Below the pieces are notes generated by a model. That model was given only the letters and a program-made list of their open reading frames with translations. It did not search any database and had not been told where the DNA came from. Position numbers and translations under genes: made by a program. This document shows positions 53,083 to 63,079 of a stretch of 64,000 nt of DNA, piece by piece. Each line of letters opens with the position of its first letter. Position 1 is the stretch's first letter. Source of the stretch: Polyangiaceae bacterium (lineage in GTDB: Bacteria > Myxococcota_A > Polyangia > Polyangiales > Polyangiaceae); contig JADJRH010000011.1 in assembly GCA_016712345.1 (NCBI GenBank), forward strand, positions 2,542,001 through 2,606,000. The letters are read 5' to 3'.

Positions 53083-54237
53083 ATGAGCGACACCGAGCAA
53101 AGCAAGCTGCCCCTCGAATTTTTTCAGCAGCTCCCCAAAACCGACCTCCACGTTCACCTCGACGGTTCGCTGCGCCTCGACACAATCTTGGATCTCGCAG
53201 CGAGACAAAAGGTGCAGCTCCCCGCCGCCGATGCGGACGGGCTGCGCAGCGTCATGCACTTGGGCGAAAACGTCGGCTCCCTTGTGGAGTACCTCAAAGC
53301 ATTCGATGTGACGCTGTCGGTCATGCAAACCGAAGAGTCGCTCTACCGCGTTGCGTACGAACTCGCTGAAGACGCGGCGCGTGAAAACGTTCGGTACATG
53401 GAAGTGCGTTATGCGCCCATGCTTCACACCCGGCTCGGACTGCGCCTCACCGGCGTTGTTGAAGCGGTGCTCGCGGGTCTCCGTGAAGCGCACGAAGACT
53501 GGGGCATTGAGAGCAACGTGATCATCTGCGGCATTCGCAATATTTCGCCTGAATCATCGCTTGAAATGGCCGAACTCGCGGTGGCGTACAAAGGCCGCGG
53601 CGTCGTGGGTTTTGACCTCGCCGGCGGTGAAGACGGCCACCCCGCAAAACATCACAAGGCCGCTTTCCAACTCGTTCGCGACAACAACATCAACACCACC
53701 ATTCACGCGGGTGAAGCCTTCGGCCCCGAATCGATCGCTCAAGCCCTTCATGTTTGCGGAGCGCACCGTATTGGTCACGGCTGCCGCCTTCGGGAAGACG
53801 GTGACCTGCTCCACTACGTCAACGATCACCGCATCCCGCTCGAAGCGTGTCCTTCGTCAAACGTCCAAACCGGCGCTGTTCGTGATCTCGCCTCGCACCC
53901 CCTCAAGCTTTATCAATCGCTCGGTCTGCGCGTGACTATCAACACCGACAACCGATTGATCACCGACACAACGGTTTCAAAAGAACTGTGGATATGTCAC
54001 CACAAGCTTGGAATGCCGCTCCGCGACATCAAGAGCATGATCGTTGCGGGCTTCAAGTCGTCGTTTTTGCCCTTCCACATCAAGCAACAATACCTGCGCC
54101 GCATCGCTGAGGAACTCACGCGCTTTTCAGACGACGGGCAGGTCAAACCTCCCACGCCGCCCACGTCGGGGCGCGGCCGATCCGACTGGCGCCGGCACCA
54201 CCTGGTTGACAACACCGAAGAATTGGGCCCGAACTAG
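53083..54237 (+). CDS. add: Adenosine deaminase
   Basis: The protein has 384 residues. KTDLHVHLDGSL gives zinc His residues, TIHAGE the next His/Glu, AHRIGHGCRL the later His, and RVTINTDNRLI the Asp of the metal site. NTDN rather than NTDD is usual in actinobacterial and some delta-type homologues. It deaminates adenosine to inosine in purine salvage. RBS AGAGGCG lies just before the ATG, overlapping the end of the VKOR-DsbA gene region. Confidence 0.9.
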   Translation: MSDTEQSKLPLEFFQQLPKTDLHVHLDGSLRLDTILDLAARQKVQLPAADADGLRSVMHLGENVGSLVEYLKAFDVTLSVMQTEESLYRVAYELAEDAARENVRYMEVRYAPMLHTRLGLRLTGVVEAVLAGLREAHEDWGIESNVIICGIRNISPESSLEMAELAVAYKGRGVVGFDLAGGEDGHPAKHHKAAFQLVRDNNINTTIHAGEAFGPESIAQALHVCGAHRIGHGCRLREDGDLLHYVNDHRIPLEACPSSNVQTGAVRDLASHPLKLYQSLGLRVTINTDNRLITDTTVSKELWICHHKLGMPLRDIKSMIVAGFKSSFLPFHIKQQYLRRIAEELTRFSDDGQVKPPTPPTSGRGRSDWRRHHLVDNTEELGPN

Positions 54238-54245
54238 CAACTTAC

Positions 54246-56126
54246 TTGGGCGTCCCGAACCCTTTTCCAACTTCCTACATTTTTCTAACCCTGTTTTTGC
54301 CGCTCATTTGGCTATTTGGCAGGGCGCTCTCCAATCTTGTTTCGCGTGACAGAGCAGTGCGCTCCGTGTTGGCCGTTGGTCTGACGGTGAGCGTTGCGTT
54401 GCTGGCGGTTCACATTACATCGCTTGCTTTCGGCGATCTGCGGCGCGGCCTTCCATTCGGCTTGTTGATTGCCGCGGTGGCCGGCGCGGCGACGGCCGTT
54501 TTTGCTCGACCGATCCTCGCCATGCGCCCCATCTCCGGCCGCGGGCCTTCGCCGTGGATGTACATTTCGGGCTTTGCCGCGACGCTTCTCATGTTTCCCA
54601 CCACGTGGAATCACCACATCCACGACGAGCTTTTCACAACCGGCCACATGTCGATTGCGGCCCAAATGCAAAATGGGATCTACCCACCCCGCCACCTTTC
54701 TTTTCCCGACACTCCGCTTCGGTATCACCACGGGTTCGACACGCTCGCGGCCTCTGTTTCAGCGCTTCTTCATCTACCCATTGACCGCGCAATCGACGTC
54801 TTGACGCTGTTTCTGTTCGCGCTTTCCTGGTGCCTGTTTTGGGTGTTGGGCGAGCGTTTCCTCGGGCGTTCACGCGCGTGGTTATTGCCGCTTTTGGGCT
54901 TATTTTGCGGGGGAATGCCCATCGTTTGTGACAACGATCTACCCTTTCTGGGCCATGTGCTCGACGCCTGCAATCTGGGTAAGTTCTACGTAAACCCCTC
55001 TGTTTCGAGCTATTTCTTTCAACACCCATGGTCATTGGGTATCCCCGTAGGCCTAAGCGCACTCATCGTATTCACATCGCGGCGTACCACACAGCTCGTC
55101 CGCGCCATGGTGCTTGTGCTTTCGCTCGCAGCGCTTTCCCTTTCACAAATCACGTTGTTTGCGGCCTTTTTGCCTTCGTTTTTGGTGGTTGAGTTTCTTA
55201 CCGATACCGATGAATCGCGGGTTCGCCGCACCGCCCGAATGGTCCTTACCCTCGGCGTCGCCCTGCTGTTTGCGCGACTCATCGGCGGCTTTTTCACCCG
55301 GTCGCCCGGGTTGATCCCAATGGCCTTCTCGCTGCGCGTCGGTTTTGCCGACACCCTCCGCGACACGCTGCTCTGGAACCTTCAGACATTCAGCATCCTT
55401 CTCCCGTTGGCCGTTCTCGGGTTCGCCTCCATGAAACGCGATCGCATTCTTTTCGGCCTGTTGGTGATGGGTTCGCTCGTGGTCGTCAATTCCGTTCGCT
55501 ACGCCGGCTCCAACGACATCAACAAGTTTGCAACCCTCGGCCTGATCGCCATGAGTGTCCTTGGCGCCGCCGCACTCGCGCCTTGGTTTCCCGCCCGATC
55601 CGAAAGTGCAACCCGCGTCTCGCCGTGGATGACGGCCGTCGCCCTGGGCCTTGCAGCCCTCATTTGCACATCCGGCTTTGCTTACGTCGGAGCCATCGCC
55701 GCAAGCTCCACATCCATGTCGCTCTACATTCGCCTTTCGCCCGTTCAACCCAACGCGGACGACGCGGCGGCGATTGTCTGGCTTCGGAACCACGTGGGCC
55801 CAAGCGACGTTGTGTACCGCGCGTCGCCGCAGGCCTGGTCGTATTCGCAATGGGGAGGGCTCCCCACGCCGTGGGTTCAATGGCCGGTGCGCGCCCTCGG
55901 TTTCTCCGACGAAAAAATTGGACGACGTATCGATCTTCTAGAACAAAAACCAAGTGATCCTGAGTTGTGGAAACGTGACGGAATTCGCTACCTCGCCCTT
56001 GACGAATCGTTTCTAGACATTGAAATGCGGCGCCTCACCGACTCTTGGGTCAACCTCGGCAAAGCCAAAATCGCCTACAAAACAGGCCATGTTCGAATTG
56101 TCGATCTCGGCCCGCTCCCACCCTAG
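54246..56126 (+). CDS. Polytopic membrane protein, GT-C-like
   Basis: The protein has 626 residues, TTG start, and at least 11 hydrophobic segments. A first large loop between TM segments contains TTWNHHIHDELFTTGHMS and DTPLRYHHGFDTLAA, with acidic and His residues as in GT-C glycosyltransferases. The C-terminal 100 residues are periplasmic (VWLRNHVGPSDVVYRASPQAW). It may be a glycosyltransferase or polymer-related protein; no donor motif is certain. It starts 8 bp after add. Confidence 0.55.
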   Translation: MGVPNPFPTSYIFLTLFLPLIWLFGRALSNLVSRDRAVRSVLAVGLTVSVALLAVHITSLAFGDLRRGLPFGLLIAAVAGAATAVFARPILAMRPISGRGPSPWMYISGFAATLLMFPTTWNHHIHDELFTTGHMSIAAQMQNGIYPPRHLSFPDTPLRYHHGFDTLAASVSALLHLPIDRAIDVLTLFLFALSWCLFWVLGERFLGRSRAWLLPLLGLFCGGMPIVCDNDLPFLGHVLDACNLGKFYVNPSVSSYFFQHPWSLGIPVGLSALIVFTSRRTTQLVRAMVLVLSLAALSLSQITLFAAFLPSFLVVEFLTDTDESRVRRTARMVLTLGVALLFARLIGGFFTRSPGLIPMAFSLRVGFADTLRDTLLWNLQTFSILLPLAVLGFASMKRDRILFGLLVMGSLVVVNSVRYAGSNDINKFATLGLIAMSVLGAAALAPWFPARSESATRVSPWMTAVALGLAALICTSGFAYVGAIAASSTSMSLYIRLSPVQPNADDAAAIVWLRNHVGPSDVVYRASPQAWSYSQWGGLPTPWVQWPVRALGFSDEKIGRRIDLLEQKPSDPELWKRDGIRYLALDESFLDIEMRRLTDSWVNLGKAKIAYKTGHVRIVDLGPLPP

Positions 56127-56164
56127 AACCGAGGTGGGTTGGCATTTTTCTACTGCGCACCAAC

Positions 56165-56953
56165 CTAACGCGCGGTGGCAACAGCTTCTTCGTACATACC
56201 CACCGTTTCAAACCCGAGTCGCTCATAAACGCGAATGGCAGCGGTGTTGTCGTTGTGTACATTTAAGCCGATGGTGTTGCAGTCGGGCAGCAAATGCAAA
56301 CACGCCGCGGCAGTGACGACAGAACCGATTCCCCGCCCGCGGTAGGTGGGAAGCACCGCAATGTTGCCGAGCGCGGCCACTCGATAGTGATGTGAAAATA
56401 CGTGTACACCTGCGGCGGCAACGAGCCTCCCATCGACACGCGCGCCGACGTATCGCTCGGTTTCCAGCATTTTGGGGTCAAACCAGTTGCCCGGATAGGC
56501 CTGCTCATAAAACGCCGTTACTTCGCGCTTGTTCGCCACCGTCAGCGGCTCCGCGTGGGACACGTCCACCTGGTCGAGTTTGTCCCGATCGACAAGCACC
56601 ATTTTTCGATGCAAGCCGCGTGAGGTCACTGTGTACTCATCGGTAAATACGTCGAGCAACGAGGGCGTAATGTGCATGTAGAAGCAACGTGGCAACACGC
56701 CCATCATCGACTTCAACAAAGTTCGCATGTCCCCTTCGCGATCGGCGGCAATCGCGTGTATCACAGGGGGTGACGCCCCCATGTACATGAGCACAAGCTG
56801 CCGCAGTTGGCCGTTTTCTTCGAGCGCGAACCACGAGGTGTACGGGAAGAACGCGTCGTCCAAATCACCCACGGCGTACACATTGAGCGCGCGGTGGTCG
56901 GCGAGTCTCGCCAAGATGGCCGTTCTGTCGTGAAGCAGGATCGTGCGCTGCAT
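56165..56953 (-). CDS. GNAT-family acetyltransferase
   Basis: The protein has 262 residues. The C-terminal GNAT domain has VAALGNIAVLPTYRGRGIGSVVTAAAC, with RGRGIG as the acetyl-CoA loop, and IGLNVHNDNTAAIRVYERLGFETVG. The N-terminal 130 residues form a second, degenerate GNAT-like half. Substrate unknown. Confidence 0.8.
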   Translation of the reverse strand: MQRTILLHDRTAILARLADHRALNVYAVGDLDDAFFPYTSWFALEENGQLRQLVLMYMGASPPVIHAIAADREGDMRTLLKSMMGVLPRCFYMHITPSLLDVFTDEYTVTSRGLHRKMVLVDRDKLDQVDVSHAEPLTVANKREVTAFYEQAYPGNWFDPKMLETERYVGARVDGRLVAAAGVHVFSHHYRVAALGNIAVLPTYRGRGIGSVVTAAACLHLLPDCNTIGLNVHNDNTAAIRVYERLGFETVGMYEEAVATAR

Positions 56954-57092
56954 CTAACCGACGAAACGTACAACGGCTTTTGAGCGCCGGTCAAAGAACG
57001 CGCTCCGCCCACTCGGTTGGAAGGTAAAACCAAACAGCGGCAAACCGGTTTCTGTCCGCCAGCCACCCAACGCGATTTCAAGCGCTGCGGTA

Positions 57093-58526
57093 CTACGTGG
57101 GGGAGAAGGCGATTGGGTAGCTCACATTCACAATGCCACCCTCGGGCTGGGGAAATGAAATGCCGTAGAAGGCGCGAACAACGCAGGAGCGAACAGCGGC
57201 ATTGGGTAGATCGGAACCTCCCTCCGCCACGCTGGATACCGCCCCATCTCTACCAATCACAAAGTTGACGCTGACCCTGCCGGCGAGCGCCGGGTTTTTC
57301 AACAGTCCGGCTTCGTAACACGCCCGAAAGCGCCCAAAATTCTGGCGGACAATACGTTGTATAGCTTCCGGGGGCAAACGGCCCGAAACGGAGGTTCCCC
57401 ACCCATCCCCCCTCCACAGACGCACTCGACGGCCGGCAAGCATCGATCGGTTGCCCCAGGAGCCGCTGATTCCAAACCCCATTCCAAGCAGATTTCCCGT
57501 CCCGCCGGTTCCGAGCCCTGGATTGCCATTGGTATGACCAACGGTACCCACCACGCCAAGTCCAATTCCATGTCCCCGTCCACCGCCGCCTTCACCCACA
57601 CCTGAAAGAGCCAAACCGCCGGCCCCTTCAGATTCACCGACCGTGCGCCCCAACATTCCACCTACCGCCGTCAGAACGTCGTTTGACCCCCAGTTGACTG
57701 CCGTCTCGGTTGAAAATGGGGAAGCTTTGTTCATTGACTGAATCAAACCTACCATTCCAAAGTTGCGAGCCAATTCTAAATCGTCGTCGGCGCCCCGAAC
57801 CGACGCGGTAGGTTTATTTTCAGACCCCCAGTGCTTGTTTCGATCGCGCGACGTGGTGGAACCCGCCTTCCCCGAGTCACCTTCATGGCGTTTTCCCCCG
57901 CCGAAAAAGCCATTTCCACTCTGACCATTGGCCTCTTTTGAGTCGTTCGACTTCCCATCGCCGAACACCATTTTGTCCGCGGCGTTGGACCTTTCGTCCG
58001 CCGCGGCGAGGTAACCTTTCAATGCCGCGTGATCCAACTCCTGCTCGTTTTCAACCGCGCTTGCGAGTGCCGCTCGCGACCCGGCAAACAAAAACCCCGC
58101 GTGCACGGCGGCTACAACAGCGGTGTGTACCCACGCGCCGGCGGCCCACTTTGTCTTCGAGCGCGTTCGCTCGCTTTCGTGGCCCGCAACAATCGCTTCA
58201 AAATCTCCCCAATGGATGGAAGCTTCCCAACCCGGTAAAAGCGCCAATCGCAGCGGCCCCGCCGCCAATATCCGATTGCCATTTTTATCGACAACGCGCG
58301 CCACGTGCCCCTCGGGAATGTGCACGTGCGCTCCCTCCTTCGTGTCGGCAATGGTTCGAACCTTTGCTCCGATCACGTCAAAGGGTAGGGGAGCCAACGT
58401 CTCGGCATCGTCGCCTACCACCGCGCGGCCACCGTTGCTTAGAGCCTTAACCTTGAGCGTTTGACCATTCCATCGCAGGGACACAATCGCGATCGGTGCT
58501 GTTTTTTCGGCTTTTTTGGTGGCCAT
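57093..58526 (-). CDS. AgmX/PglI-type C-terminal-domain protein with Gly-rich linker
   Basis: The protein has 477 residues. The N-terminal 130 residues resemble an FHA/PilZ-free cytoplasmic domain with EGAHVHIPEGHVARV, followed by one TM (AVVAAVHAGFLFAG). A long Gly/Ser/Asn-rich linker precedes the C-terminal domain (EAIQRIVRQNFGRFRACYEAGLLKNP ... RSCVVRAFYGISFPQPEGG). This is a clear AgmX/PglI domain. It probably spans the envelope as part of a motility- or energy-transfer system. Confidence 0.75.
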   Translation of the reverse strand: MATKKAEKTAPIAIVSLRWNGQTLKVKALSNGGRAVVGDDAETLAPLPFDVIGAKVRTIADTKEGAHVHIPEGHVARVVDKNGNRILAAGPLRLALLPGWEASIHWGDFEAIVAGHESERTRSKTKWAAGAWVHTAVVAAVHAGFLFAGSRAALASAVENEQELDHAALKGYLAAADERSNAADKMVFGDGKSNDSKEANGQSGNGFFGGGKRHEGDSGKAGSTTSRDRNKHWGSENKPTASVRGADDDLELARNFGMVGLIQSMNKASPFSTETAVNWGSNDVLTAVGGMLGRTVGESEGAGGLALSGVGEGGGGRGHGIGLGVVGTVGHTNGNPGLGTGGTGNLLGMGFGISGSWGNRSMLAGRRVRLWRGDGWGTSVSGRLPPEAIQRIVRQNFGRFRACYEAGLLKNPALAGRVSVNFVIGRDGAVSSVAEGGSDLPNAAVRSCVVRAFYGISFPQPEGGIVNVSYPIAFSPT

Positions 58527-58624
58527 CACACGAACGACAGTCAGGCCGACCGTGCAGTTCCAACGGATTTTCGCGCGAGCGAAGTTCGCGCCCGACTAAA
58601 CAATTCCAGCATGCCACATCTTTC

Positions 58625-58653
58625 TTGACAGGGGAGCGCACTAGGTGTCTATG
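58625..58653 (+). promoter_or_regulatory. Possible sigma-70 promoter of FKBP gene
   Basis: TTGACA at 58625, a 17-bp spacer and TCTATG at 58648 precede the ATG at 58665. The predicted leader is only a few bases and no Shine-Dalgarno sequence is visible, so the mRNA could be nearly leaderless. The -10 match is weak. Confidence 0.35.
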
Positions 58654-58664
58654 GTGCAATTCTC

Positions 58665-59009
58665 ATGAGTGCCGACGAACTCAAGGTTGAAGTTGTTCGC
58701 GATCCTTCCGATCCCGATGGAACCAAAGCACAGCACGGTCACACCCTGCTCGTGCATTACGTTGGCACCTTAACCGACAGAACCGTGTTTGACTCGTCGC
58801 GCGAACGGCGCGACTTTTTCACGTTCAAACTTGGTGAGGGTCACGTTATCAAAGGCTGGGATGACGGGCTTGTTGGAATGCAAGACGGTGAGATTCGCAA
58901 ACTCACCGTCCCCGGCCACCTTGGGTATGGTGAAAAGGGTGTGCCGGGTAAAATTCCACCCAACGCAACCCTGATTTTTGAAATTGAGCTGCTCGAAATC
59001 TGGGACTGA
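58665..59009 (+). CDS. FKBP-type peptidyl-prolyl isomerase
   Basis: The protein has 114 residues. HTLLVHYVGTLTDRTVFDSS, VIKGWDDGLVGMQDGEIRKL and GYGEKGVPGKIPPNATLIFEIELL are standard FKBP blocks, with FDSS and VIKGWDDGLVGM in the active cleft. It is small and cytoplasmic. A TGACAGTCA palindrome overlaps its stop codon (59007). Confidence 0.93.
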   Translation: MSADELKVEVVRDPSDPDGTKAQHGHTLLVHYVGTLTDRTVFDSSRERRDFFTFKLGEGHVIKGWDDGLVGMQDGEIRKLTVPGHLGYGEKGVPGKIPPNATLIFEIELLEIWD

Positions 59010-59090
59010 CAGTCAGGCAATTGTCAAGTGCGGCGCCGCGCCTTGAGCATTACCCCGCCGCCCTGCCCTTGCCCCGCGGCGCTTTCACCA

Positions 59091-60170
59091 TCACCCCACA
59101 ATCACCACGTCGTCGCGGTGCACCCACCACGTGACTTGTTCACCTTTTGACGGTGTGTCCCGATCGGCCGTGCGCGTGGCCACCACCGCTGTCAGCTCCA
59201 ACCCAGACTCGGTGATAATCGACAGTTGAGCGAGTGGGCCGCGGAAGATCTCGTCCGTGACCTGACCATGGAAGGTACCATCCATTTCAAATTCAAAGAT
59301 CTCCACGTGGATCTTTTCGGGTCGAATCGCCACGGTCACCTGACTACCGTATTGCCTTGAACCATCGTCGTTGGCGATCACCTCAATCCCCGCTGCGAGT
59401 GACAGTCTCACCTTCCCATCCCCGCGACTCAGTACCCGAGCAGTCAGGAGATTGCTCTCGCCGAGAAAAGAAGCCACAAACGCTGTTTTTGGCCGATGGT
59501 AGATTTCCGCCACACCGGCGTATTGCTCAATCCGCCCTTCGTTGACAACCGCGATACGATCGCTCACCACCAGCGCCGATTGCTGATCGTGGGTGACGAA
59601 CACAAACGTAATGCCCACTTTTTGTTGGAGCTTTTTCAACTCCACTTGCATGGCGTCACGGAGCTTGGCGTCGAGAGCCGACAGCGGCTCATCCAACAAA
59701 AGCACTTTGGGCTTGCATACCAAGGCGCGTGCCAGAGCCACGCGTTGCTTTTGACCTCCTGACAACTCGTGCGGGCGCGCTTTTTCTTTCCCCTCAATTC
59801 GAACAAGGGAAATGGCATCTTTCACTCTTTCGCGCCTTTCGGAGGCTGAAACGCCCATCATTTTCAAACCAAACTCAACATTTTGTTCCACTGTCAGGTG
59901 CGGAAAAAGCGCGTAGCTCTGAAACACCAGCCGAACATCCCGCTCGTACGGCGGCGCATGCGTCACGTCTTTTCCATCGAGAACAATGCGACCTTTGTCG
60001 GGCAACTCAAACCCGGCAATCATTCGCAACAAGGTTGTTTTGCCGCTCCCAGACGGACCGAGAAGGGTAACAATCTCCCCTTCGGCTATGGTGAGATCTA
60101 CCCCTCGCACAGCTTCCACAGCACCGAAGCGTTTGGACACATTGTGGAGTTCAATCATGGCTCGGCTCAT
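59091..60170 (-). CDS. potA: Spermidine/putrescine ABC transporter ATPase PotA
   Basis: The protein has 359 residues. LLGPSGSGKTTLLRMIAGFE (Walker A), LSGGQKQRVALARAL (signature) and VLLLDEPLSALD (Walker B) are followed by the His-loop THDQ. A C-terminal TOBE domain (HVEIFEFEMDGTFHGQVTDEIFRG) is present. The start ATG overlaps the potB stop as ATGA; the larger frame to 60431 is a run-through. Confidence 0.92.
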   Translation of the reverse strand: MSRAMIELHNVSKRFGAVEAVRGVDLTIAEGEIVTLLGPSGSGKTTLLRMIAGFELPDKGRIVLDGKDVTHAPPYERDVRLVFQSYALFPHLTVEQNVEFGLKMMGVSASERRERVKDAISLVRIEGKEKARPHELSGGQKQRVALARALVCKPKVLLLDEPLSALDAKLRDAMQVELKKLQQKVGITFVFVTHDQQSALVVSDRIAVVNEGRIEQYAGVAEIYHRPKTAFVASFLGESNLLTARVLSRGDGKVRLSLAAGIEVIANDDGSRQYGSQVTVAIRPEKIHVEIFEFEMDGTFHGQVTDEIFRGPLAQLSIITESGLELTAVVATRTADRDTPSKGEQVTWWVHRDDVVIVG

Positions 60171-61033
60171 CGGTGCAGCGCCTCTTCGCCGTCTTTTTTG
60201 AGCGCCCACGAGAGGAGCGCCAAAAATAGGGTAAGGAGCACCACACCAAGCGCCGCGCCGAAAGGCCAATTGCGCCCCTGGCCAAACTGATTTTGAATGA
60301 CGTTGCCCACCAGTTGATTGCGCGCGCCGCCCATCAGGTCGGCAATGGCAAACATACCCACCGACGGTATAAACACAAACAGCGCGGCAGCCACAATGCC
60401 CGGTCGCGTGAGGGGTAAGATCACACTCCAAAACGTCCGAAGCGGACGGGCGCCGAGATTGGAAGCGGCTTCCATGAGGGAAGGGTCGAGTTTTTCAACA
60501 CTCGCGTAAATGGGTAGAATGGTGAATGGAAGGTATGCGTACACAATACCGATCAGCACCGCGAAGTCTGTATAAAGCAGCTCCAGCGGTTTTGCGATCA
60601 CGTGGGTATACTGAAGAAGGGCGTTTATCAGCCCCTCCGACCGGAGTAAGATCATCCACGCGTACGTGCGCACCAAGAAACTGATCCAAAAAGGGATCAT
60701 CACCAAAATGAGGAGTTTGTTTTGCCACTTGGCCGAAGTGCGCCCGATAAAATACGCCACTGGAAAGCCCACAAGCACACAAATGGTTGTGGCAACGCCC
60801 GACAGGGCCAGCGAACGCAGTAGAATTTTTAGATAAGAAGTGTCGGCCAGGCGGGTAAACGCTTCGAGCGAAAACTTGGGAACCACCTGACCAAAATCGT
60901 CCCGGTCGCAAAATGCGTACACAAGAAGGATGAGATTGGGGAGGATCACAAGCGCAAAAAGCCACAAAACGAGGGGGACCGCCAAAACCACCCCCATCTT
61001 TCCAAGCCTTGCTGCCCGGTGATTTTCGGCCAT
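60167..61033 (-). CDS. potB: Polyamine ABC transporter permease PotB
   Basis: The protein has 288 residues with six TM segments. ASVEKLDPSLMEAASNLGARPLRTFWSVILP is the EAA motif that contacts the ATPase. The family resembles PotB and other spermidine permeases. It ends in the ATGA overlap with potA and starts downstream of potD. Confidence 0.88.
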   Translation of the reverse strand: MAENHRAARLGKMGVVLAVPLVLWLFALVILPNLILLVYAFCDRDDFGQVVPKFSLEAFTRLADTSYLKILLRSLALSGVATTICVLVGFPVAYFIGRTSAKWQNKLLILVMIPFWISFLVRTYAWMILLRSEGLINALLQYTHVIAKPLELLYTDFAVLIGIVYAYLPFTILPIYASVEKLDPSLMEAASNLGARPLRTFWSVILPLTRPGIVAAALFVFIPSVGMFAIADLMGGARNQLVGNVIQNQFGQGRNWPFGAALGVVLLTLFLALLSWALKKDGEEALHR

Positions 61034-61106
61034 GATTTGCGCGCCGCTTGCCGCGTTTGGGACAGTTACGCGGTTTTTCTACCCAGTGTGACCCCGTTCA
61101 TGCCCG

Positions 61107-62207
61107 TCAGTTTTGAGCTTTCAGGTCGGTCACGAGCTTGTCGACATCGGTGGAGATTTTGCCGATATCGCGGAATGTGGAGGCCTTTTTCATGTTGCTC
61201 ATGAGCGCCGGTGGGTAACTTGCCGGGTTTTGGCGCTGGGCCTCCGTGAGAAGCGCGCGCGCTTCAATATTGGGGTTGAGGTAGGGGAACTTGTCAGAAA
61301 CAAGCTTGGATACCTCGGGCCGAAGCACGTAGTTGATAAACTTCTCGGCGTCGGTTTTGTTGCCCGCGCCCGAAGGAATACACAAGTGATCGATATAAAG
61401 GTGAGCGCCCTCGTCGGGCAATACGAACGTAAACTTTTTGTTCTTTTCGTAGAGAATTGCGGCTTCACCGCTCCACACAACCCCGAGATCGACATCGCCG
61501 TTCAAGAGTGCTGTTTTGGGGCTGTCAGAGTCAAACACTTTTACAAATTTTACCCACTCTGACAAAACCGGCTTGGCTTTATCAAGTGTTTCAGGCGTGA
61601 TGTCGTTGGGCCCAATTCCAAGGGTAGAAAGCGACCACGCCACCATTTCACGAGCGTCGTTGACCGCCACAATGCGACCCTTGTACTTCTCCTGAAAAAC
61701 GTCTTTGTACCCCTTTACCGGGTCTTTCACCTTTTCAGTGTTGACCACAATTCCAACCGTACCGGCCATGTACGGTGCGCAATACTTGTAATTGGGATCG
61801 TGGGGCAGACCGCGCAGATTGGGGTCAATGTTCTTGAGGTTTGGTACAGCCGCCGGGGTTAGCTCCATCAGCAGGTTTTGTTTGGCGAGGGCTTCCACCA
61901 TGTACTCGCTCGGTTGAATGAGGTCGTACGGGGTGCCGCCCGCGAGCAGCTTGGAGAGCATTTCTTCGTTGGAAGAAAACGTTTCTGACAAAACCGTAAC
62001 CCCTGTTTCTTTGGTAAACCCCTGAATGACAGCGTCGGGGATGTACTCAGACCAACCGTACACAACCAACTTGCGGGCTTCTTTTTGAGTAGCCTGCGCT
62101 GTGCCGCTGGGTGCCGGGCCCGCTGACCCTGAACCTCCACTGCTGCAAGCAAGACCGAGTGTTGTGATGGCGAGAGCCAGCGCAAAAAGGGACCGTCGGT
62201 ACATCAT
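61107..62207 (-). CDS. potD: Polyamine-binding lipoprotein PotD
   Basis: The protein has 366 residues from MMYRRSL. The signal ends ITTLGLACSSGG, so it is a lipoprotein. KLVVYGWSEYIPDAVIQGFTKETGV and YDLIQPSEYMVE, as well as GVVWSGEAAILY, are typical of PotD/PotF spermidine/putrescine-binding proteins. Two alternative starts in the same frame add only about a dozen residues. Confidence 0.88.
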   Translation of the reverse strand: MMYRRSLFALALAITTLGLACSSGGSGSAGPAPSGTAQATQKEARKLVVYGWSEYIPDAVIQGFTKETGVTVLSETFSSNEEMLSKLLAGGTPYDLIQPSEYMVEALAKQNLLMELTPAAVPNLKNIDPNLRGLPHDPNYKYCAPYMAGTVGIVVNTEKVKDPVKGYKDVFQEKYKGRIVAVNDAREMVAWSLSTLGIGPNDITPETLDKAKPVLSEWVKFVKVFDSDSPKTALLNGDVDLGVVWSGEAAILYEKNKKFTFVLPDEGAHLYIDHLCIPSGAGNKTDAEKFINYVLRPEVSKLVSDKFPYLNPNIEARALLTEAQRQNPASYPPALMSNMKKASTFRDIGKISTDVDKLVTDLKAQN

Positions 62208-62254
62208 GAACGTGGGCGCATTTTCACAGAAGCGAGCGCGCATCGAAACAACTA

Positions 62255-63079
62255 TTATTTTGTGTACACTTTTTTGAGTGCTTCGGCGAGAGCCACCATC
62301 ATCGCTGTGAGCACAATCAGCACGGTGGAAATCGTGTTGAGCGCCGGTGAAAGGCCCACCCGCGCCATCCCGTACACTTTCACGGGCAGCGTTTCAGAAG
62401 TGGGGCCGCGCGTGAAATAGGTGACCACCAACTCATCAAAGCTGAGCGTAAAGCTGAGCAGACCCCCGGCGATGATCGCCGGCAAAAGGTAAGGAACGAT
62501 CACCGAGAAAAACGCCCTCGTCGGCGTCGCACCGAGATCTTGAGCCGCCTCTTCAAGCGAAGGATCGAGGCCTGCCAAACGCGACTGAACGGTGACCATC
62601 ACAAACGGAAAACAGAACGTTGTGTGCGCCAAGATCACCGTTAAAAAACCGAGATCCAAACGCACTGTTTTGAACAGCACAAGCAGGCTGATCCCAAGCA
62701 ATATCTCGGGCAGGATCATCGGCACGTATGCCGCAATGCGTACCGCGCGAAGCCACCGCGCTTTGTGTCGATGGAGAAGCCAAGCGGACGACGTGCCGAG
62801 GGCGATCGACAACGCGGTGGTCGCCGCTGCAATCTCCGTGGAGTTCCAAAGTGCTGCGATTAAAGACGATCGGCGCTCATCGGCGAGGTGTGCGCGCGTC
62901 TCTTCATAAAGCTCGGCGTACCAGCGAAACGAAAGGCCTTCCCACACAAGGGCCATGTCACTCGCGTTGAATGAGTACACAACCAACACAACGATCGGCA
63001 GGTACAAAAAGGCGATCACGAGCGCGGTAAAACCCCCGAGCATCTGCCGCACGCGAGATGGCGAATGGCTCACATTCAC
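62255..63079 (-). CDS. potC: Polyamine ABC transporter permease PotC
   Basis: The protein has 274 residues with six TM segments. SRLAGLDPSLEEAAQDLGATPTRAFFSVIVPY is the EAA motif. The sequence around SFNASDMALVWEGLSFRWYAELY is typical of PotC. It is coupled to the upstream lipoprotein gene by ATGA. The order C-D-B-A differs from the E. coli order A-B-C-D. Confidence 0.88.
   Translation of the reverse strand: MNVSHSPSRVRQMLGGFTALVIAFLYLPIVVLVVYSFNASDMALVWEGLSFRWYAELYEETRAHLADERRSSLIAALWNSTEIAAATTALSIALGTSSAWLLHRHKARWLRAVRIAAYVPMILPEILLGISLLVLFKTVRLDLGFLTVILAHTTFCFPFVMVTVQSRLAGLDPSLEEAAQDLGATPTRAFFSVIVPYLLPAIIAGGLLSFTLSFDELVVTYFTRGPTSETLPVKVYGMARVGLSPALNTISTVLIVLTAMMVALAEALKKVYTK

Noticed and set aside
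60171..60431. N-terminal extension of PotA
   Set aside because: It is an antisense-frame run-through of potB; the ATGA-coupled ATG gives the standard start of the ATPase.
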